From assembly GCF_026427595.1 (NCBI RefSeq), contig NZ_CP101527.1:415001-479000 (forward strand): 64,000 nt of DNA, given 5' to 3'. The DNA comes from Alkalimarinus sediminis. Its GTDB lineage: Bacteria > Pseudomonadota > Gammaproteobacteria > Pseudomonadales > Oleiphilaceae. The notes under the pieces are model-generated. The model was not told the origin of the DNA, did not search any database, and worked only from the letters and a program-made list of their open reading frames with translations. The translations under genes were made by a program, and so were the position numbers. Positions 19,124 through 32,171 of the stretch are shown here, piece by piece. Position 1 is the stretch's first letter, and the number at the start of each line of letters is the position of its first letter.

Positions 19124-22100
19124 ATGAAAGATTTATTAAATTTACTTAAAAACCAGAATCACAATAAGGAATTTGATTCGATTCGCATTGGTCTGGCGTC
19201 GCCAGAGATGATTCGTTCATGGTCATATGGTGAAGTTAAAAAGCCGGAAACTATCAACTACCGTACTTTCAAGCCTGAAAGAGACGGTCTTTTTTGTGCC
19301 AAAATATTTGGTCCAATAAAAGATTATGAATGCCTTTGTGGTAAGTATAAGCGCTTAAAGCATCGTGGTGTTATTTGTGAGAAGTGCGGTGTAGAAGTTG
19401 CGCTAGCAAGCGTTCGTCGTGACCGTATGGGTCACATCGAATTGGCCAGCCCTGTTGCGCACATTTGGTTCTTGAAGTCACTGCCGTCCCGTATCGGTAT
19501 GCTTCTCGATATGACCTTAAGAGATATCGAGAGAGTACTATATTTTGAGTCGTTTATTGTAATAGACCCGGGTATGACGACTCTTGAAGCTGGTCAGCTG
19601 TTGACAGATGAGCAGTACTACGAAGCCCTAGAAGAATTTGGTGATGAGTTTGATGCCAAAATGGGTGCTGAGGCAGTTCAGGCATTACTCAAAGATATTG
19701 ATCTTGAAGGTGAGATTTCAGAGCTGCGCGAAGAGATTCCAGCGACTAGCTCAGAGACCAAAATCAAAAAGCTATCTAAGCGTCTCAAGCTGCTTGAAGC
19801 GTTCTACAATTCAGGTAATAACCCTGAGTGGATGGTGCTAAAGGTTTTACCAGTGTTACCGCCCGATCTAAGACCGTTGGTTCCATTGGATGGTGGCCGT
19901 TTTGCAACATCAGACCTTAACGATCTTTATCGCCGTGTTATTAACCGTAATAACCGATTGAAGCGTCTTTTGGAGCTTAGCGCACCTGATATTATTGTTC
20001 GCAACGAAAAGCGTATGTTGCAAGAGGCAGTCGATGCGCTTCTTGATAACGGACGTCGTGGTCGTGCGATCACAGGCTCTAACAAACGTCCATTGAAATC
20101 TTTGGCAGATATGATCAAAGGTAAGCAGGGTCGTTTCCGTCAAAACTTGCTTGGTAAGCGAGTTGATTACTCCGGCCGTTCGGTAATCGTTGTTGGTCCA
20201 AGTTTACGACTACATCAGTGTGGTTTGCCTAAGAAAATGGCGCTTGAATTATTCAAGCCGTTTATCTTTAGCAAATTAGAAAGCCGTGGTTTAGCAACTA
20301 CGATTAAAGCTGCTAAAAAGATGGTTGAGCGTGAAACTGCCGAAGTGTGGGATATTCTAGCTGAGGTTATTCGTGAGCACCCAGTTATGCTTAACCGTGC
20401 GCCAACCCTTCACCGATTGGGTATTCAGGCGTTTGAGCCGGTACTTATTGAAGGTAAAGCGATTCAACTGCATCCGTTAGTTTGTGCGGCATATAACGCC
20501 GACTTCGACGGCGACCAAATGGCAGTACACGTTCCACTTACGTTGGAGGCTCAATTAGAGGCTCGAGCGTTAATGATGTCTACTAACAATATATTGTCGC
20601 CAGCAAACGGCGAGCCAATTATTGTACCGTCTCAGGATGTTGTTCTTGGTCTTTACTATATGACCCGAGAAAAGATCAACGTTAAAGGTGAGGGTATGGT
20701 GTTCTCTGATATTAAAGAGGCTCACCGTGCATACAGCAGTAATCAGGTACACCTTCAAGCGAAAGTTAAGATCCGTGTTGAAGAAGTTGTGGTAGATGAC
20801 GAAGGTAACAAGACGGTAAGCAAATCAGTCGTTGATACCACTGTTGGTCGAGCATTATTGTTTGATATTTTACCGGACGGACTTCCTTATTCATTGGTCA
20901 ATCAAAACATGACCAAGAAGGCGATCTCGAAGCTTATCAACACTTCTTACCGTAAATGTGGTTTGAAAGATTCGGTAATATTTGCTGATCAGTTGATGTA
21001 CCTTGGTTTCAGACAGGCAACTCTTTCAGGGGCGTCTATCGGCGTAAATGACTTTGTTATTCCTGATGAGAAAGAGACTATTATCAATGCCTCGACGACA
21101 GAGGTTAAAGAGATTGAATCGCAGTTTGCGTCAGGTCTTTTGACTCAGGGTGAAAAGTACAACAAAGTTATAGATATCTGGTCGCGTGCTAACGATAAAG
21201 TGGCCAAAGCGATGATGGATACACTTGGTAAAGAGAGTGTGACTGACAGAGAGGGTAATGAGGTTACACAAGACTCATTTAACTCCGTCTACATGATGGC
21301 GGATTCCGGGGCAAGGGGCTCGGCTGCTCAGATTCGTCAGCTAGCTGGTATGCGTGGCCTGATGGCTAAGCCAGATGGCTCGATCATCGAAACGCCGATC
21401 ACCGCTAACTTTAGAGAAGGCCTCAACGTACTACAGTACTTTATCTCTACCCACGGTGCTCGTAAGGGTCTTGCTGATACAGCACTTAAGACCGCTAACT
21501 CTGGTTACTTGACCCGACGTCTTGTGGATGTAGCTCAAGATCTTGTAGTGACTGAAACAGATTGCGGTACAGAAGATGGCTTGTTGATGACACCGATGAT
21601 CGAAGGGGGGGATGTTGTAGTTCCTCTCGGTGATCGAGTGTTGGGTCGTGTGACGGCTAAAGATGTATATGCGCCAGGTAACAAAGAAGACGCGGTATTG
21701 CCAGTAGGTACATTCTTAGATGAAGCGATGATCGCGAAAATCGAAGAAGCGGGTGTCGATGAGATATGGGTTCGCTCTGCAATTACATGTGAAACCAAGT
21801 ACGGCGTATGTTCGGCCTGTTATGGTCGTGACCTTGCCCGAGGACATATTGTAAATGCGGGTGAAGCTGTAGGTGTTATCGCTGCACAGTCTATCGGTGA
21901 GCCAGGTACACAGTTGACCATGCGTACGTTCCACATTGGTGGTGCGGCCTCTAGATCTTCTGCGGTAGACAATATTCAAGTTAAGCATGGCGGTAAGATC
22001 CGTCTACACAACATGAAGTCGATCGAGCGAAAAGATGGTAATCTCGTGGTTGCTTCTCGTTCCTCGGCCCTTGCAGTGGCTGACGACCATGGTCGTGAAA

Positions 22101-23320
22101 GAGAGTGGTATAAGCTACCTTACGGTGCTCTAATTACTGCGAAGGATGGTGATCAGGTTGAAGCAGGCGCGATTGTAGCTAAATGGGATCCGCATACGCA
22201 CCCGATTATTACCGAGATGGAAGGTATCGTTAAGTTCATTGGCATGGAAGAAGGTATTACAATTAATACCCAGACTGATGAGTTAACAGGTCTTTCAAGT
22301 GTTCAGGTTATTGACCCTAAAGATCGCCCAGCGGCAGGTAAAGATATTCGACCAATGGTTCAACTTGTTGATAATGATGGTAACGAACTTAAATTGCCTG
22401 TTAATGATGCGCCAGCACAGTACTTCTTGCCAGCAAATGCACTGTTAAGCCTCAGAGATGGTGGTGCTGTTGAGAAGGGTGATGTTATAGCCCGTATCCC
22501 TCAGGAGTCATCAAAGACTCGAGATATTACCGGTGGTCTACCACGAGTAGCCGACCTGTTTGAAGCTCGTAAGCCTAAAGAACCATCTATATTGGCAGAA
22601 ATTAGCGGTGTTGTTAGTTTCGGTAAAGAGACTAAGGGCAAGAAGAGGCTTGTGATTACCCCAGTTGATGGCGGAGATCCTTATGAGGTTCTAATTCCTA
22701 AGCATCGCCAAATGAACGTTTTTGAAGGTGAGCAGGTAGAAAAGGGTGAGGTTGTATCGGACGGTCCATCTAACCCACATGATATCTTAAGGTTGTTAGG
22801 AGTTGTCGAGCTTACTCGATACATTACGAATGAGATTCAAGATGTTTACCGTTTGCAGGGTGTTGTGATTAACGATAAGCACATTGAAGTTATCGTTCGT
22901 CAAATGCTTCGTAAGGTCGATATACTTGACTCTGGTGATACAGAGCTTATCAAGGGTGACCAGGTAGAATACGTTAAGCTTCTCGAAGAAAACGAGAAGG
23001 CACTTGCGAACGACAAGATGCCAGCTCAGTCAGAACGGATGCTGCTCGGTATTACTAAGGCATCCTTGGCTACTGAATCATTTATCTCTGCTGCATCATT
23101 CCAAGAAACTACAAGGGTTCTTACCGAAGGTGCTGTAACAGGTAAGCGTGATTACTTGCGTGGCCTGAAAGAGAACGTAGTTGTAGGTCGATTGATCCCT
23201 GCAGGTACTGGTTTGACTTATCACTCAGAGCGCAAAAAGCGTAAAACTGCCAAAGTAGATGATATCGGTGTAAGTGCAGCTGATGTTGTAGAGGCGTTAA
23301 GTGCTGAGTTAAACAAGTAA
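19124..23320 (+). CDS. rpoC: DNA-directed RNA polymerase subunit beta-prime
   Basis: 1398 aa. I start at ATG 19124 ([11 protein letters not shown]), which matches the family N-terminus, rather than an upstream in-frame start at 19085. Landmarks: zinc-ribbon cysteines in [19 protein letters not shown], the catalytic loop [12 protein letters not shown] (three Asp bind Mg), bridge helix/trigger loop [16 protein letters not shown], and the second zinc site with [13 protein letters not shown]. Directly downstream of rpoB. Confidence 0.98.
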   Translation: MKDLLNLLKNQNHNKEFDSIRIGLASPEMIRSWSYGEVKKPETINYRTFKPERDGLFCAKIFGPIKDYECLCGKYKRLKHRGVICEKCGVEVALASVRRDRMGHIELASPVAHIWFLKSLPSRIGMLLDMTLRDIERVLYFESFIVIDPGMTTLEAGQLLTDEQYYEALEEFGDEFDAKMGAEAVQALLKDIDLEGEISELREEIPATSSETKIKKLSKRLKLLEAFYNSGNNPEWMVLKVLPVLPPDLRPLVPLDGGRFATSDLNDLYRRVINRNNRLKRLLELSAPDIIVRNEKRMLQEAVDALLDNGRRGRAITGSNKRPLKSLADMIKGKQGRFRQNLLGKRVDYSGRSVIVVGPSLRLHQCGLPKKMALELFKPFIFSKLESRGLATTIKAAKKMVERETAEVWDILAEVIREHPVMLNRAPTLHRLGIQAFEPVLIEGKAIQLHPLVCAAYNADFDGDQMAVHVPLTLEAQLEARALMMSTNNILSPANGEPIIVPSQDVVLGLYYMTREKINVKGEGMVFSDIKEAHRAYSSNQVHLQAKVKIRVEEVVVDDEGNKTVSKSVVDTTVGRALLFDILPDGLPYSLVNQNMTKKAISKLINTSYRKCGLKDSVIFADQLMYLGFRQATLSGASIGVNDFVIPDEKETIINASTTEVKEIESQFASGLLTQGEKYNKVIDIWSRANDKVAKAMMDTLGKESVTDREGNEVTQDSFNSVYMMADSGARGSAAQIRQLAGMRGLMAKPDGSIIETPITANFREGLNVLQYFISTHGARKGLADTALKTANSGYLTRRLVDVAQDLVVTETDCGTEDGLLMTPMIEGGDVVVPLGDRVLGRVTAKDVYAPGNKEDAVLPVGTFLDEAMIAKIEEAGVDEIWVRSAITCETKYGVCSACYGRDLARGHIVNAGEAVGVIAAQSIGEPGTQLTMRTFHIGGAASRSSAVDNIQVKHGGKIRLHNMKSIERKDGNLVVASRSSALAVADDHGREREWYKLPYGALITAKDGDQVEAGAIVAKWDPHTHPIITEMEGIVKFIGMEEGITINTQTDELTGLSSVQVIDPKDRPAAGKDIRPMVQLVDNDGNELKLPVNDAPAQYFLPANALLSLRDGGAVEKGDVIARIPQESSKTRDITGGLPRVADLFEARKPKEPSILAEISGVVSFGKETKGKKRLVITPVDGGDPYEVLIPKHRQMNVFEGEQVEKGEVVSDGPSNPHDILRLLGVVELTRYITNEIQDVYRLQGVVINDKHIEVIVRQMLRKVDILDSGDTELIKGDQVEYVKLLEENEKALANDKMPAQSERMLLGITKASLATESFISAASFQETTRVLTEGAVTGKRDYLRGLKENVVVGRLIPAGTGLTYHSERKKRKTAKVDDIGVSAADVVEALSAELNK

Positions 23321-23363
23321 CTCTTTTGAGAAAAAACACTTTTTTCTTATAAAGGTACATATT

Positions 23364-23400
23364 AAGGCCGCTGTTTGTATAAAAATACAACAGCGGCCTT
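23364..23400 (+). terminator. long hairpin between rpoC and rpsL
   Basis: AAGGCCGCTGTT and AACAGCGGCCTT form a perfect 12-bp inverted repeat, extendable by TGTAT/ATACA with one bulge around AAAA. No T tract follows (GACTATG), so it is not a canonical intrinsic terminator. It may be an RNase III site, a 3'-end stabiliser, or a Rho-assisted end. Confidence 0.6.
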
Positions 23401-23492
23401 GACTATGTTGAAGGGCGTGATTAGACTTGCGCCCCGTAACATTATTGCCCATTTTGGGTTTGTTGTTTATTTACTAATTGGAGTTTGCTTTT

Positions 23493-23867
23493 ATGGCAAC
23501 TATTAATCAGTTGGTACGTAAGCCTCGTAAGCGTCAAGTTACTAAGAGTGACGTTCCTGCGTTGAAGGCTTGCCCTCAGCGTCGTGGCGTTTGTACTCGT
23601 GTTTACACAACTACACCGAAGAAGCCAAACTCGGCTTTGCGTAAAGTTTGTCGTGTACGTTTAACTAGCGGTTTTGAGGTTACATCGTACATCGGTGGTG
23701 AAGGTCACAACTTACAAGAGCACAGCGTTGTTCTTATTCGTGGTGGTCGTGTAAAAGACTTGCCTGGTGTTCGTTACCACACAGTTCGTGGTAGCTTGGA
23801 TACTTCAGGTGTTGCTGATCGTAAGCAAGGTCGTTCTAAGTATGGTGCTAAGCGTCCTAAGGGTTAG
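23493..23867 (+). CDS. rpsL: 30S ribosomal protein S12
   Basis: Decoding-centre protein. 124 aa; start ATG 23493 ([10 protein letters not shown]) with GGAG upstream. Lysines in TTTPKKPNS and [12 protein letters not shown] are the wild-type residues at the streptomycin-resistance positions. First gene of the str operon (rpsL-rpsG-fusA-tuf). Confidence 0.98.
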   Translation: MATINQLVRKPRKRQVTKSDVPALKACPQRRGVCTRVYTTTPKKPNSALRKVCRVRLTSGFEVTSYIGGEGHNLQEHSVVLIRGGRVKDLPGVRYHTVRGSLDTSGVADRKQGRSKYGAKRPKG

Positions 23868-24462
<595 letters not shown>

Positions 24463-24467
24463 GTTTT

Positions 24468-24498
24468 AAAATCATCTTGTAAAAGATGGTTTTGTTTT
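24468..24498 (+). terminator. terminator-like hairpin between rpsG and fusA
   Basis: AAAATCATCTT and AAGATGGTTTT form an 11-bp stem (one G-T pair) with a GTAA (GNRA-type) loop, followed by GTTTT. It ends 12 bp before the fusA start codon, so it could attenuate transcription into fusA or affect its translation initiation. Confidence 0.55.
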
Positions 24499-24510
24499 GA
24501 GGGTATATAG

Positions 24511-26604
24511 GTGGCGCGTAAAACTCCGATAAGCCGGTACCGTAATATTGGTATCTGTGCGCATGTTGATGCGGGTAAAACGACTACTACAGAGCGAGTT
24601 CTGTTCTACACTGGAATATCTCACAAAATTGGTGAGGTGCATGATGGTGCGGCAACTATGGACTGGATGGAGCAGGAGCAGGAGCGTGGTATTACTATCA
24701 CTTCTGCGGCTACTACCTGTTTCTGGAGCGGTATGGAGCAGCAGTTTGATCAGCATCGCGTTAACATTATCGATACGCCTGGGCACGTAGACTTCACTAT
24801 AGAAGTTGAGCGTTCTCTTCGGGTGTTAGATGGTGCGGTTGTGGTTTTATGTGGTTCGTCTGGAGTTCAGCCTCAAACTGAAACGGTATGGCGTCAAGCT
24901 AACAAGTATGAAGTGCCACGCATGGTTTTCATTAATAAGATGGATCGTGCTGGTGCTGACTTCGAAATGGTGGTCGATCAGTTGCGTGAGCGACTAGGGG
25001 CTGTTCCTGTTCCTCTTCAGATGACTATTGGCTCTGAGGAGAATTTCGAAGGGGTGGTTGATCTCATTAAAATGAAATCAATCATCTGGAATGAAGAAGA
25101 TAAAGGTACGACCTTCGAGTACGGAGAAATTCCGGCCAGTATGTTAGATAAGTGCGCTGAGATGCGTGAGTATCTGGTTGAAATGGCTGCTGAATCAACC
25201 GACGAAATGATGGATAAATACCTTGAGGGCGGAGATCTTTCTGAGGAAGAAATCAAGAAAGGTATTCGTATCAGAACTCTTTCGAATGAGATAGTTCCGG
25301 TTATTGGTGGTTCTGCGTTCAAAAACAAAGGTGTTCAAGCAATGCTTGATGCTGTGATTGAATATCTACCATCGCCGACCGAGGTTAAGGCAATTGAAGG
25401 ATTGCTGGAAGATGGTTCTACTGATACGCGAAGTGCTAGTGATGAAGAGCCGTTTTCTGCGCTTGCCTTTAAGATAGCAACAGATCCTTTTGTAGGTACG
25501 TTGACATTTTTTAGGGTTTACTCTGGAGTCTTAGAGTCAGGTAGTGCAGTACTCAACTCCGTAAAGAGTAAGAAGGAGCGTGTTGGGCGCATGGTTCAAA
25601 TGCACTCGAATAGCCGTGAAGAGATTAAAGAGGTTCTAGCTGGGGATATTGCTGCCGGGATTGGCCTAAAAGACGTCACTACTGGTGATACCTTGTGTGC
25701 AATCGAAGCGCCAATAGTTCTCGAGCGTATGGAGTTTCCTGAGCCGGTTATTTCTGTTGCAGTTGAGCCTCGAACCAAGCCTGATCAGGAGAAGATGGGG
25801 GTAGCGCTAGGTAAGTTGGCGCAAGAAGATCCTTCATTTCGAGTTAAAACTGATGAGGAGACTGGTCAAACCATTATATCTGGTATGGGTGAGCTACACC
25901 TCGATATTATAGTTGATCGAATGCGACGCGAGTTTAGTGTAGAAGCTAATATTGGTAAGCCTCAGGTGGCTTATCGCGAAGCCATTCGTAATGCTTGCGA
26001 GGTCGAGGGTAAGTTTGTACGTCAGTCTGGTGGTAGGGGTCAGTACGGTCACGTTTGGATTAGATTTGAGCCTCGAGAAGAGGGTGAGGATGATCTGGAG
26101 TTTGTTAACGAGATCGTTGGTGGGGTTGTTCCAAAAGAATATATTCCAGCAGTTGAAAAAGGTGTAGCGGAGCAGATGCAGAATGGTATTCTAGCTGGCT
26201 ATCCTTTGCTTGGTTTAAAGGCAACATTATATGATGGTTCGTTTCATGATGTTGACTCGAACGAAATGGCCTTTAAGATCGCAGGCAGTATGGCAACCAA
26301 GAAGCTAGCTGAGGCTGGCGGCGCTGTGTTGCTTGAGCCTGTTATGAAGGTTGAGGTCGTTACACCTGAAGCAAATATGGGTGATGTGGTAGGCGACCTC
26401 AACCGACGTCGTGGTTTGATTCAGGGTATGAATGATACTGCAGCTGGAAAGGTTGTAGATGCAGAGGTGCCGCTGTCAGAAATGTTTGGCTATGCGACAG
26501 ATTTGCGTTCCGCTACTCAGGGTCGTGCAACCTATACAATGGAGTTTTTGAAATATGCAGAAGCTCCGAACAATATTGCGGAAGCAATTATTAATAAGTC
26601 TTAA
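24511..26604 (+). CDS. fusA: translation elongation factor G
   Basis: GTPase that drives translocation. 697 aa; GTG start after GAGGG. G1 loop [14 protein letters not shown]3 DTPGHVDF, G4 NKMDRAGA. Domain [17 protein letters not shown] and [12 protein letters not shown]. Third gene of the str operon, 48 bp after rpsG. Confidence 0.98.
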   Translation: MARKTPISRYRNIGICAHVDAGKTTTTERVLFYTGISHKIGEVHDGAATMDWMEQEQERGITITSAATTCFWSGMEQQFDQHRVNIIDTPGHVDFTIEVERSLRVLDGAVVVLCGSSGVQPQTETVWRQANKYEVPRMVFINKMDRAGADFEMVVDQLRERLGAVPVPLQMTIGSEENFEGVVDLIKMKSIIWNEEDKGTTFEYGEIPASMLDKCAEMREYLVEMAAESTDEMMDKYLEGGDLSEEEIKKGIRIRTLSNEIVPVIGGSAFKNKGVQAMLDAVIEYLPSPTEVKAIEGLLEDGSTDTRSASDEEPFSALAFKIATDPFVGTLTFFRVYSGVLESGSAVLNSVKSKKERVGRMVQMHSNSREEIKEVLAGDIAAGIGLKDVTTGDTLCAIEAPIVLERMEFPEPVISVAVEPRTKPDQEKMGVALGKLAQEDPSFRVKTDEETGQTIISGMGELHLDIIVDRMRREFSVEANIGKPQVAYREAIRNACEVEGKFVRQSGGRGQYGHVWIRFEPREEGEDDLEFVNEIVGGVVPKEYIPAVEKGVAEQMQNGILAGYPLLGLKATLYDGSFHDVDSNEMAFKIAGSMATKKLAEAGGAVLLEPVMKVEVVTPEANMGDVVGDLNRRRGLIQGMNDTAAGKVVDAEVPLSEMFGYATDLRSATQGRATYTMEFLKYAEAPNNIAEAIINKS

Positions 26605-26635
26605 TGAAAAACTTTGAGAATTACGAGGTGTAATC

Positions 26636-27859
26636 GTGGCAAAAGAAAAATTTGAGCGTTCCAAACCACACGTAAACGTTGGTACTATCGGTCACGTTGA
26701 CCATGGTAAAACTACTTTGACTGCTGCTCTAACTCGCGTTTGTGCTGAGGTTTGGGGTGGTGAGTCTGTAGCATTTGACGGTATCGATAATGCTCCTGAA
26801 GAAAGAGAGCGTGGTATTACTATCGCGACATCTCACGTTGAGTATGATTCTCCAATTCGTCACTACGCGCATGTAGACTGCCCAGGGCACGCCGATTATG
26901 TTAAAAACATGATCACTGGTGCTGCTCAGATGGATGGTGCTATCTTGGTATGTGGTGCGACTGATGGCCCAATGCCTCAGACTCGTGAGCACATCCTTCT
27001 TTCACGTCAGGTAGGTGTACCTTTCGTTGTTGTATTCCTAAACAAAGCTGATCTTCTTGCAGAAGATTGTGGTGGCGTTGGAACTGAAGAGTACAACGAA
27101 ATGTTAGAATTGGTTGAAATGGAGCTACGTGAGCTTCTAGATCAGTATGAATTCCCTGGAGACGACACTCCAATCATTGCTGGTTCTGCTTTGATGGCAT
27201 TGAACGGTGAAGACGATAACGAGTTGGGTACTTCTGCTGTTAAGAAGCTAGTTGAAACTCTAGATGAGTACATTCCAGAGCCAGAGCGTGCAATTGATCA
27301 GCCATTCCTAATGCCTGTTGAAGATGTTTTCTCTATCTCAGGTCGTGGTACTGTTGTAACTGGTCGTGTTGAGCGTGGTATTGTTAAGGTTGGTGATGAA
27401 ATTGAAATCATCGGTCTTAAAGACACTCTTAAGTCTACTTGTACTGGTGTTGAAATGTTCCGTAAGCTTCTTGATGAAGGTCGTGCGGGTGAAAACGTTG
27501 GTGTTCTTCTACGTGGTACTAAGCGTGAAGAAGTTGAGCGTGGACAGGTTCTTGCTGTGCCGGGATCTGTTAACCCACACACTACTTTCGAAGCGGAAGT
27601 GTACATTTTGAGCAAGGATGAGGGTGGTCGTCACACTCCATTCTTCAAAGGCTACCGTCCACAGTTCTACTTCCGTACTACTGATGTGACAGGTGCTTGT
27701 GAATTGCCAGAAGGTATCGAAATGGTAATGCCTGGTGATAACGTTCAGTTAACTGCAACTTTGATCGCGCCTATCGCGATGGAAGAAGGTCTACGTTTCG
27801 CAATTCGCGAAGGTGGCCGAACTGTTGGTGCTGGTGTTGTTGCTAAGATTATCGAATAA
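26636..27859 (+). CDS. tuf: translation elongation factor Tu
   Basis: Delivers aminoacyl-tRNA to the ribosome. 407 aa; GTG start with CGAGGTG upstream. P-loop GHVDHGKT (residues 19-26), G3 DCPGHAD, G4 NKAD. Contains a 9-11-residue acidic insertion around [13 protein letters not shown], as in many marine gammaproteobacteria. It is the only tuf in the window; the usual second copy near secE is missing. A terminator follows. Confidence 0.98.
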   Translation: MAKEKFERSKPHVNVGTIGHVDHGKTTLTAALTRVCAEVWGGESVAFDGIDNAPEERERGITIATSHVEYDSPIRHYAHVDCPGHADYVKNMITGAAQMDGAILVCGATDGPMPQTREHILLSRQVGVPFVVVFLNKADLLAEDCGGVGTEEYNEMLELVEMELRELLDQYEFPGDDTPIIAGSALMALNGEDDNELGTSAVKKLVETLDEYIPEPERAIDQPFLMPVEDVFSISGRGTVVTGRVERGIVKVGDEIEIIGLKDTLKSTCTGVEMFRKLLDEGRAGENVGVLLRGTKREEVERGQVLAVPGSVNPHTTFEAEVYILSKDEGGRHTPFFKGYRPQFYFRTTDVTGACELPEGIEMVMPGDNVQLTATLIAPIAMEEGLRFAIREGGRTVGAGVVAKIIE

Positions 27860-27878
27860 TCGGTATTTTTTGCATCAG

Positions 27879-27906
27879 AAAAGGGCTGCGTAAGCAGCCC
27901 TTTTTG
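27879..27906 (+). terminator. str operon terminator
   Basis: GGGCTGC / GCAGCCC with GTAA loop, extended by AAAA upstream and a T5 tract downstream. It separates tuf from the S10 operon promoter. Confidence 0.92.
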
Positions 27907-27924
27907 TTTGTGTTTAGGCTGGGG

Positions 27925-27953
27925 TTGACACGGTTGATTGTAAACCGTACAAT
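27925..27953 (+). promoter_or_regulatory. strong sigma70-type promoter of the S10 operon
   Basis: TTGACA (27925-27930, perfect -35), 17-bp spacer, TACAAT (27948-27953, 5 of 6). Transcription would start near 27960, giving a leader of roughly 55 nt before rpsJ. That is shorter than the E. coli S10 leader that mediates L4 control. Confidence 0.88.
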
Positions 27954-28015
27954 GCGGCTCCTTTTTATAAGGTGACAGCTTAAATTTATAAGTTTGGAAC
28001 TGGAGTTCTGATCCA

Positions 28016-28327
28016 ATGCAAAGTCAAAAAATCAGAATCAGGCTTAAGGCTTTTGACTACCGCCTGATTGATCAGTCTACGCAAGAAATCGTAGACACGG
28101 CAAAGAGAACTGGTGCGCAAGTTCGTGGACCAATCCCTCTGCCAACAAGAAAAGAGCGTTTTACAATCTTGGTTTCTCCGCACGTTAATAAAGATGCAAG
28201 AGATCAGTACGAAATTCGTACGCATAAACGTTTATTGGACATTGTGGAACCTACTGAAAAAACTGTAGATGCGCTTATGAAACTTGACTTGGCTGCTGGT
28301 GTAGATGTCCAGATAAGCTTAGGTTAA
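28016..28327 (+). CDS. rpsJ: 30S ribosomal protein S10 (NusE)
   Basis: 103 aa; ribosomal head protein, also a partner of NusB/NusG in antitermination. Begins [19 protein letters not shown]; conserved GPIPLPT loop. First gene of the S10 operon behind a strong promoter. Confidence 0.98.
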   Translation: MQSQKIRIRLKAFDYRLIDQSTQEIVDTAKRTGAQVRGPIPLPTRKERFTILVSPHVNKDARDQYEIRTHKRLLDIVEPTEKTVDALMKLDLAAGVDVQISLG

Positions 28328-28413
28328 ATTTCAGCCGGCGAAAGTCGGTTTAAGTGTAACTACGGATGTAGGGCCATAGAGGGTTAAAGCCCCGTACACT
28401 TTTGAGGTGAGAA

Positions 28414-29052
28414 ATGGCAATTGGTTTAATCGGTCGTAAGGCTGGTATGACCCGTATCTTTACGGATGAGGGTCAGTCTATCCCTGTGACGGTTATCGAA
28501 GTAGAAGATAATCGTGTCACTCAAGTTAAAACGAATGATGTGGATGGTTACCGAGCAGTGCAGGTAGCTTATGGTTCACGTCGTGCGTCTCTCGTTACTA
28601 AAGCGGCTGCTGGTCACTATGCGAAAGCTAATGTTGAGGCGGGTCGTGGTCTTATAGAGTATCGTCTTTCTGGTTCAGAGGGCGAAGAGCTAAAGGCTGG
28701 TGATAAGTTTTCAGTATCTCTCTTTGAAGCTGGTCAGATCGTCGATGTGACAGGTAATTCAAAGGGTAAGGGTTTTCAGGGTGGTGTTAAGCGCTGGAAC
28801 TTCAGCATGCAAGATGCAACTCACGGTAACTCTTTGTCTCATCGTGCTCCAGGTTCAATTGGTCAGTGCCAAACTCCGGGTCGCGTAATTAAAGGCAAGA
28901 AAATGGCAGGTCAGATGGGTAATGAACGGTCAACTGTTCAGAACCTTGAGGTTGTGCGTGTTGATGAGGAACGCGGTCTAATCTTGGTTAGGGGTGCGGT
29001 TCCTGGTGCAACTGGCGGTGACGTAATAGTCAAGCCTGCAGTTAAGGCCTAA
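28414..29052 (+). CDS. rplC: 50S ribosomal protein L3
   Basis: 212 aa; an early assembly protein whose loop reaches the peptidyl-transferase centre. Conserved GIVIG-type start ([16 protein letters not shown]) and the loop [16 protein letters not shown], which includes the glutamine methylated by PrmB in relatives. Confidence 0.97.
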   Translation: MAIGLIGRKAGMTRIFTDEGQSIPVTVIEVEDNRVTQVKTNDVDGYRAVQVAYGSRRASLVTKAAAGHYAKANVEAGRGLIEYRLSGSEGEELKAGDKFSVSLFEAGQIVDVTGNSKGKGFQGGVKRWNFSMQDATHGNSLSHRAPGSIGQCQTPGRVIKGKKMAGQMGNERSTVQNLEVVRVDEERGLILVRGAVPGATGGDVIVKPAVKA

Positions 29053-29063
29053 GGGGAGATACG

Positions 29064-29672
29064 ATGGAATTAACAATCGCTGGTTCTGGTAAGGGTACTG
29101 TATCTGTTTCAGATGCTACCTTCGCTGGAGAGTATAACGAAACTTTGGTTCATCAGGTTGTTACTGCTTATTTAGCAGGTGCTCGTCAGGGTACTCGCGC
29201 GCAGAAAACTCGTTCTGAAGTTAGAGGTGGTGGTAAGAAGCCATGGCGTCAAAAGGGCACAGGTCGTGCTCGTGCGGGAACTATTCGTAGTCCTATTTGG
29301 CGTTCAGGTGGTGTTACGTTTGCCGCTAAGCCTCAAGATCATAGTCAAAAAGTTAACAAGAAGATGTACCGCGGTGCTTTGAGATCTATCTATTCAGAGT
29401 TGGTTCGTCAAGATCGTCTTGTTGTTGTAGAAGACATGATTGCAGAAACACCAAAGACTAAGGCTTTCACCTTAAAGATGAAAGATTTGGGTCTTGAAAG
29501 TGCTTTGATTATCTCTGAAAACGTAGAAGAAAACTTGTATCTTGCTTCTCGCAATATCCCAAGTGTTGATGTTCGTGACGTTGTAGGAGTTGATCCTGTA
29601 AGTCTAGTAGCGTATGACAAGGTTGTAGTGACCGTTTCAGCGCTTAAGAAGATTGAGGAGATGCTGGGATGA
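29064..29672 (+). CDS. rplD: 50S ribosomal protein L4
   Basis: 202 aa; lines the exit tunnel and in E. coli represses the S10 operon. The extended loop has [19 protein letters not shown]. Its stop overlaps the rplW start by 4 bp (ATGA), giving translational coupling. Confidence 0.97.
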   Translation: MELTIAGSGKGTVSVSDATFAGEYNETLVHQVVTAYLAGARQGTRAQKTRSEVRGGGKKPWRQKGTGRARAGTIRSPIWRSGGVTFAAKPQDHSQKVNKKMYRGALRSIYSELVRQDRLVVVEDMIAETPKTKAFTLKMKDLGLESALIISENVEENLYLASRNIPSVDVRDVVGVDPVSLVAYDKVVVTVSALKKIEEMLG

Positions 29673-29962
29673 ACGAAGAGCGTATATATAAAGTATTGCT
29701 AGGACCTCTTGTTTCTGAAAAGGCATCTCTAGCAGCTGAGTCTGGTCAAGTTGTTTTTAGAGTGGCTACTAATTCAACCAAAGCTGAAATCAAAAAAGCA
29801 GTAGAAACGCTTTTTGATGTTAAGGTGGAAGGTGTTCAGGTTTCCAATCTTAAAGGCAAGACTAAGCGCACGGTTCGTGGTCTAGGTAAGCGTAAAGATA
29901 CCAAAAAAGCTTACGTTAGATTAGCGGAAGGTCAGGATATCGACTTTATGGATGTCGAGTAA
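29669..29962 (+). CDS. rplW: 50S ribosomal protein L23
   Basis: 97 aa; sits at the tunnel exit and is the docking site for trigger factor and SRP. Conserved [10 protein letters not shown] start and [20 protein letters not shown] loop. Coupled to rplD by a 4-bp overlap. Confidence 0.97.
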   Translation: MNEERIYKVLLGPLVSEKASLAAESGQVVFRVATNSTKAEIKKAVETLFDVKVEGVQVSNLKGKTKRTVRGLGKRKDTKKAYVRLAEGQDIDFMDVE

Positions 29963-29976
29963 GTAGGGGTCGTACT

Positions 29977-30804
29977 ATGCCAGTCGTAAAAACTAAACCA
30001 ACGTCTCCCGGTCGTCGTCATGTAGTCAAGGTATATCATCCTGATCTACATAAGGGTCGTCCTTATGCGCCGTTGGTAGAAAAGAAATCTAAGTCTGGTG
30101 GTCGTAATAATAACGGCCGCATCACTACCCGTCATATCGGTGGTGGTCATAAGCAGCAGTATAGAATTGTAGATTTTAAGCGGAACAAAGATGGTATCCC
30201 ATCTGTGGTTGAGCGTATTGAATACGATCCAAACCGTTCTGCTCATATTGCTCTGTTGAAATACCTAGATGGTGAGCGTCGTTACATTATCGCTCCTAAG
30301 GGTATTAAGGCAGGGGATGAAGTTCGCTCAGGAGAAGATGCCCCTATTAAAGTAGGTAGTACTTTACCAATGCGAAATATGCCAGTGGGTAGTGTTATTC
30401 ACTGTATTGAATTGAAGCCTGGTAAGGGTGCACAAATAGCTCGTAGTGCCGGTACTTATGCTCAGTTGGTTGCTCGTGAAGGCGCTTATGCTACTTTACG
30501 TTTGCGCTCAGGTGAAATGCGTAAAGTACTGTCTGAGTGTCGTGCGACCTTGGGTGAAGTTTCTAACAGTGAGCATAGCTTACGGCAGTTAGGTAAAGCG
30601 GGTGCATCACGTTGGCGCGGTGTAAGGCCAACAGTGCGTGGTGTTGTTATGAACCCAGTTGACCATCCACATGGTGGTGGTGAAGGGAGAACCTCTGGCG
30701 GACGTCACCCAGTAACACCTTGGGGTGTTCCGACCAAAGGGCATAAAACTCGCAAAAACAAACGTACTGATAAGATGATAGTGCGTCGTCGATCGGCCAA
30801 GTAA
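29977..30804 (+). CDS. rplB: 50S ribosomal protein L2
   Basis: 275 aa; needed for subunit association and peptidyl transfer. [18 protein letters not shown] contains the conserved histidine near the catalytic centre. Basic C-terminus [16 protein letters not shown]. Confidence 0.98.
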   Translation: MPVVKTKPTSPGRRHVVKVYHPDLHKGRPYAPLVEKKSKSGGRNNNGRITTRHIGGGHKQQYRIVDFKRNKDGIPSVVERIEYDPNRSAHIALLKYLDGERRYIIAPKGIKAGDEVRSGEDAPIKVGSTLPMRNMPVGSVIHCIELKPGKGAQIARSAGTYAQLVAREGAYATLRLRSGEMRKVLSECRATLGEVSNSEHSLRQLGKAGASRWRGVRPTVRGVVMNPVDHPHGGGEGRTSGGRHPVTPWGVPTKGHKTRKNKRTDKMIVRRRSAK

Positions 30805-30826
30805 TTAATAGTATGAGGATTACGCT

Positions 30827-31105
30827 GTGTCACGTTCTTTGAAGAAAGGTCCATTTATAGACCTGCATTTGTTAAAGAAGGTAGAAACAGCTCTGGAGAA
30901 GCAGGACAAGAAGCCAATTAAAACTTGGTCTCGTCGTTCAACAATTTTTCCAGAGATGATTGGCTTGACCATCGCTGTGCATAACGGACGTCAACACGTT
31001 CCAGTTTTTGTAACAGAAGATATGGTTGGCCATAAATTGGGCGAATTTGCCGCAACGCGCACTTATCGTGGGCATGCAGCAGATAAGAAAGCCAAAAAAC
31101 GGTAG
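30827..31105 (+). CDS. rpsS: 30S ribosomal protein S19
   Basis: 92 aa; GTG start ([15 protein letters not shown]). Located in the 30S head, contacting 23S across bridge B1a. Signature [16 protein letters not shown]. Confidence 0.97.
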   Translation: MSRSLKKGPFIDLHLLKKVETALEKQDKKPIKTWSRRSTIFPEMIGLTIAVHNGRQHVPVFVTEDMVGHKLGEFAATRTYRGHAADKKAKKR

Positions 31106-31123
31106 AGCTTAGAGGTAATTGAG

Positions 31124-31456
31124 ATGGAAGTAGCCGCTAAATTAAAGGGTGCTAACCTATCTGCTCAGAAAGCGCGCTTGGTCGCTGATCAGGTTCGCGG
31201 AAAAGCCGTTGAGGACGCCCTAAATATTTTAACGTTCAGCCCTAAAAAAGCTGCACACCTAATTAAAAAAGTGCTTGAGTCCGCAATAGCGAACGCAGAG
31301 CATAACGACGGTCTAGATGTCGATGACTTGAAAGTTTCCACCATCTTCGTAGATGAGGCAACGACAATGAAACGAATTAGACCACGTGCTAAGGGTCGAG
31401 CTGACCGTATATTGAAACGTACATGCCATATTACGGTTATGGTCGCTGATAACTAG
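31124..31456 (+). CDS. rplV: 50S ribosomal protein L22
   Basis: 110 aa; its beta-hairpin lines the exit tunnel. Conserved [15 protein letters not shown] at the start and [18 protein letters not shown] hairpin, with no deletion of macrolide-resistance type seen. Confidence 0.97.
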   Translation: MEVAAKLKGANLSAQKARLVADQVRGKAVEDALNILTFSPKKAAHLIKKVLESAIANAEHNDGLDVDDLKVSTIFVDEATTMKRIRPRAKGRADRILKRTCHITVMVADN

Positions 31457-31467
31457 GAGATACTAAG

Positions 31468-32160
31468 ATGGGTCAAAAGGTACATCCTACTGGTATCAGA
31501 CTGGGTATTGTGAAAGACCACAACTCGATCTGGTACGCAGAAAAAGCAGATTATGCTAGTAACTTACTGAACGATATCGAAGTGCGCGAGTTTTTGCTTG
31601 AGCGCTTAGCTAAAGCTTCTGTAAGTAAAATAGTAATCGAACGTCCTGCGCAGAATGCTCGCATCACAATTCATACCGCCCGTCCAGGGATTGTTATCGG
31701 TAAGAAAGGTGAAGATGTTGATAAGTTGCGCAAGCAGATTAGTGAGATGATGGGTGTGCCAGTGCACATCAACATCGAAGAGATCAGAAAGCCTGATCTT
31801 GATGCAAAATTGGTAGCTGCAAGTGTAGCAAGTCAGTTAGAGCGTCGAGTGATGTTCCGTCGTGCAATGAAGCGTGCAGTACAAAATGCTATGCGTCAGG
31901 GCGCTAAGGGAATCAAGATTCAGGTAGGTGGCCGTTTGGGCGGAGCAGAAATTGCGCGTTCTGAATGGTACCGCGAAGGTAGAGTACCTCTACATACTTT
32001 GCGTGCTGATATCGATTACGCAACACATGAAGCATCAACTACCTATGGTATTATTGGTGTGAAAGTTTGGATCTTCAAAGGTGAAATTTTAGGCGGTATT
32101 GAACAAGTACGCGCTCAAAAAGAAGCACCTAAGAAGAAAGCTTCTAAAGCTTCTAGATAA
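31468..32160 (+). CDS. rpsC: 30S ribosomal protein S3
   Basis: 230 aa; part of the mRNA entry tunnel helicase. N-terminal [16 protein letters not shown] domain with [17 protein letters not shown] (GxxG loop). Lys-rich C-terminus. Confidence 0.97.
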   Translation: MGQKVHPTGIRLGIVKDHNSIWYAEKADYASNLLNDIEVREFLLERLAKASVSKIVIERPAQNARITIHTARPGIVIGKKGEDVDKLRKQISEMMGVPVHINIEEIRKPDLDAKLVAASVASQLERRVMFRRAMKRAVQNAMRQGAKGIKIQVGGRLGGAEIARSEWYREGRVPLHTLRADIDYATHEASTTYGIIGVKVWIFKGEILGGIEQVRAQKEAPKKKASKASR

Positions 32161-32171
32161 GGGGCCATAAT

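Noticed and set aside
23341..23365. Intrinsic terminator from the A/T-rich run just after rpoC (GAGAAAAAACACTTTTTTCTT)
   Set aside because: The A6/T6 stem lacks GC pairs; the longer GC-rich hairpin at 23364-23400 is the stronger structure there.
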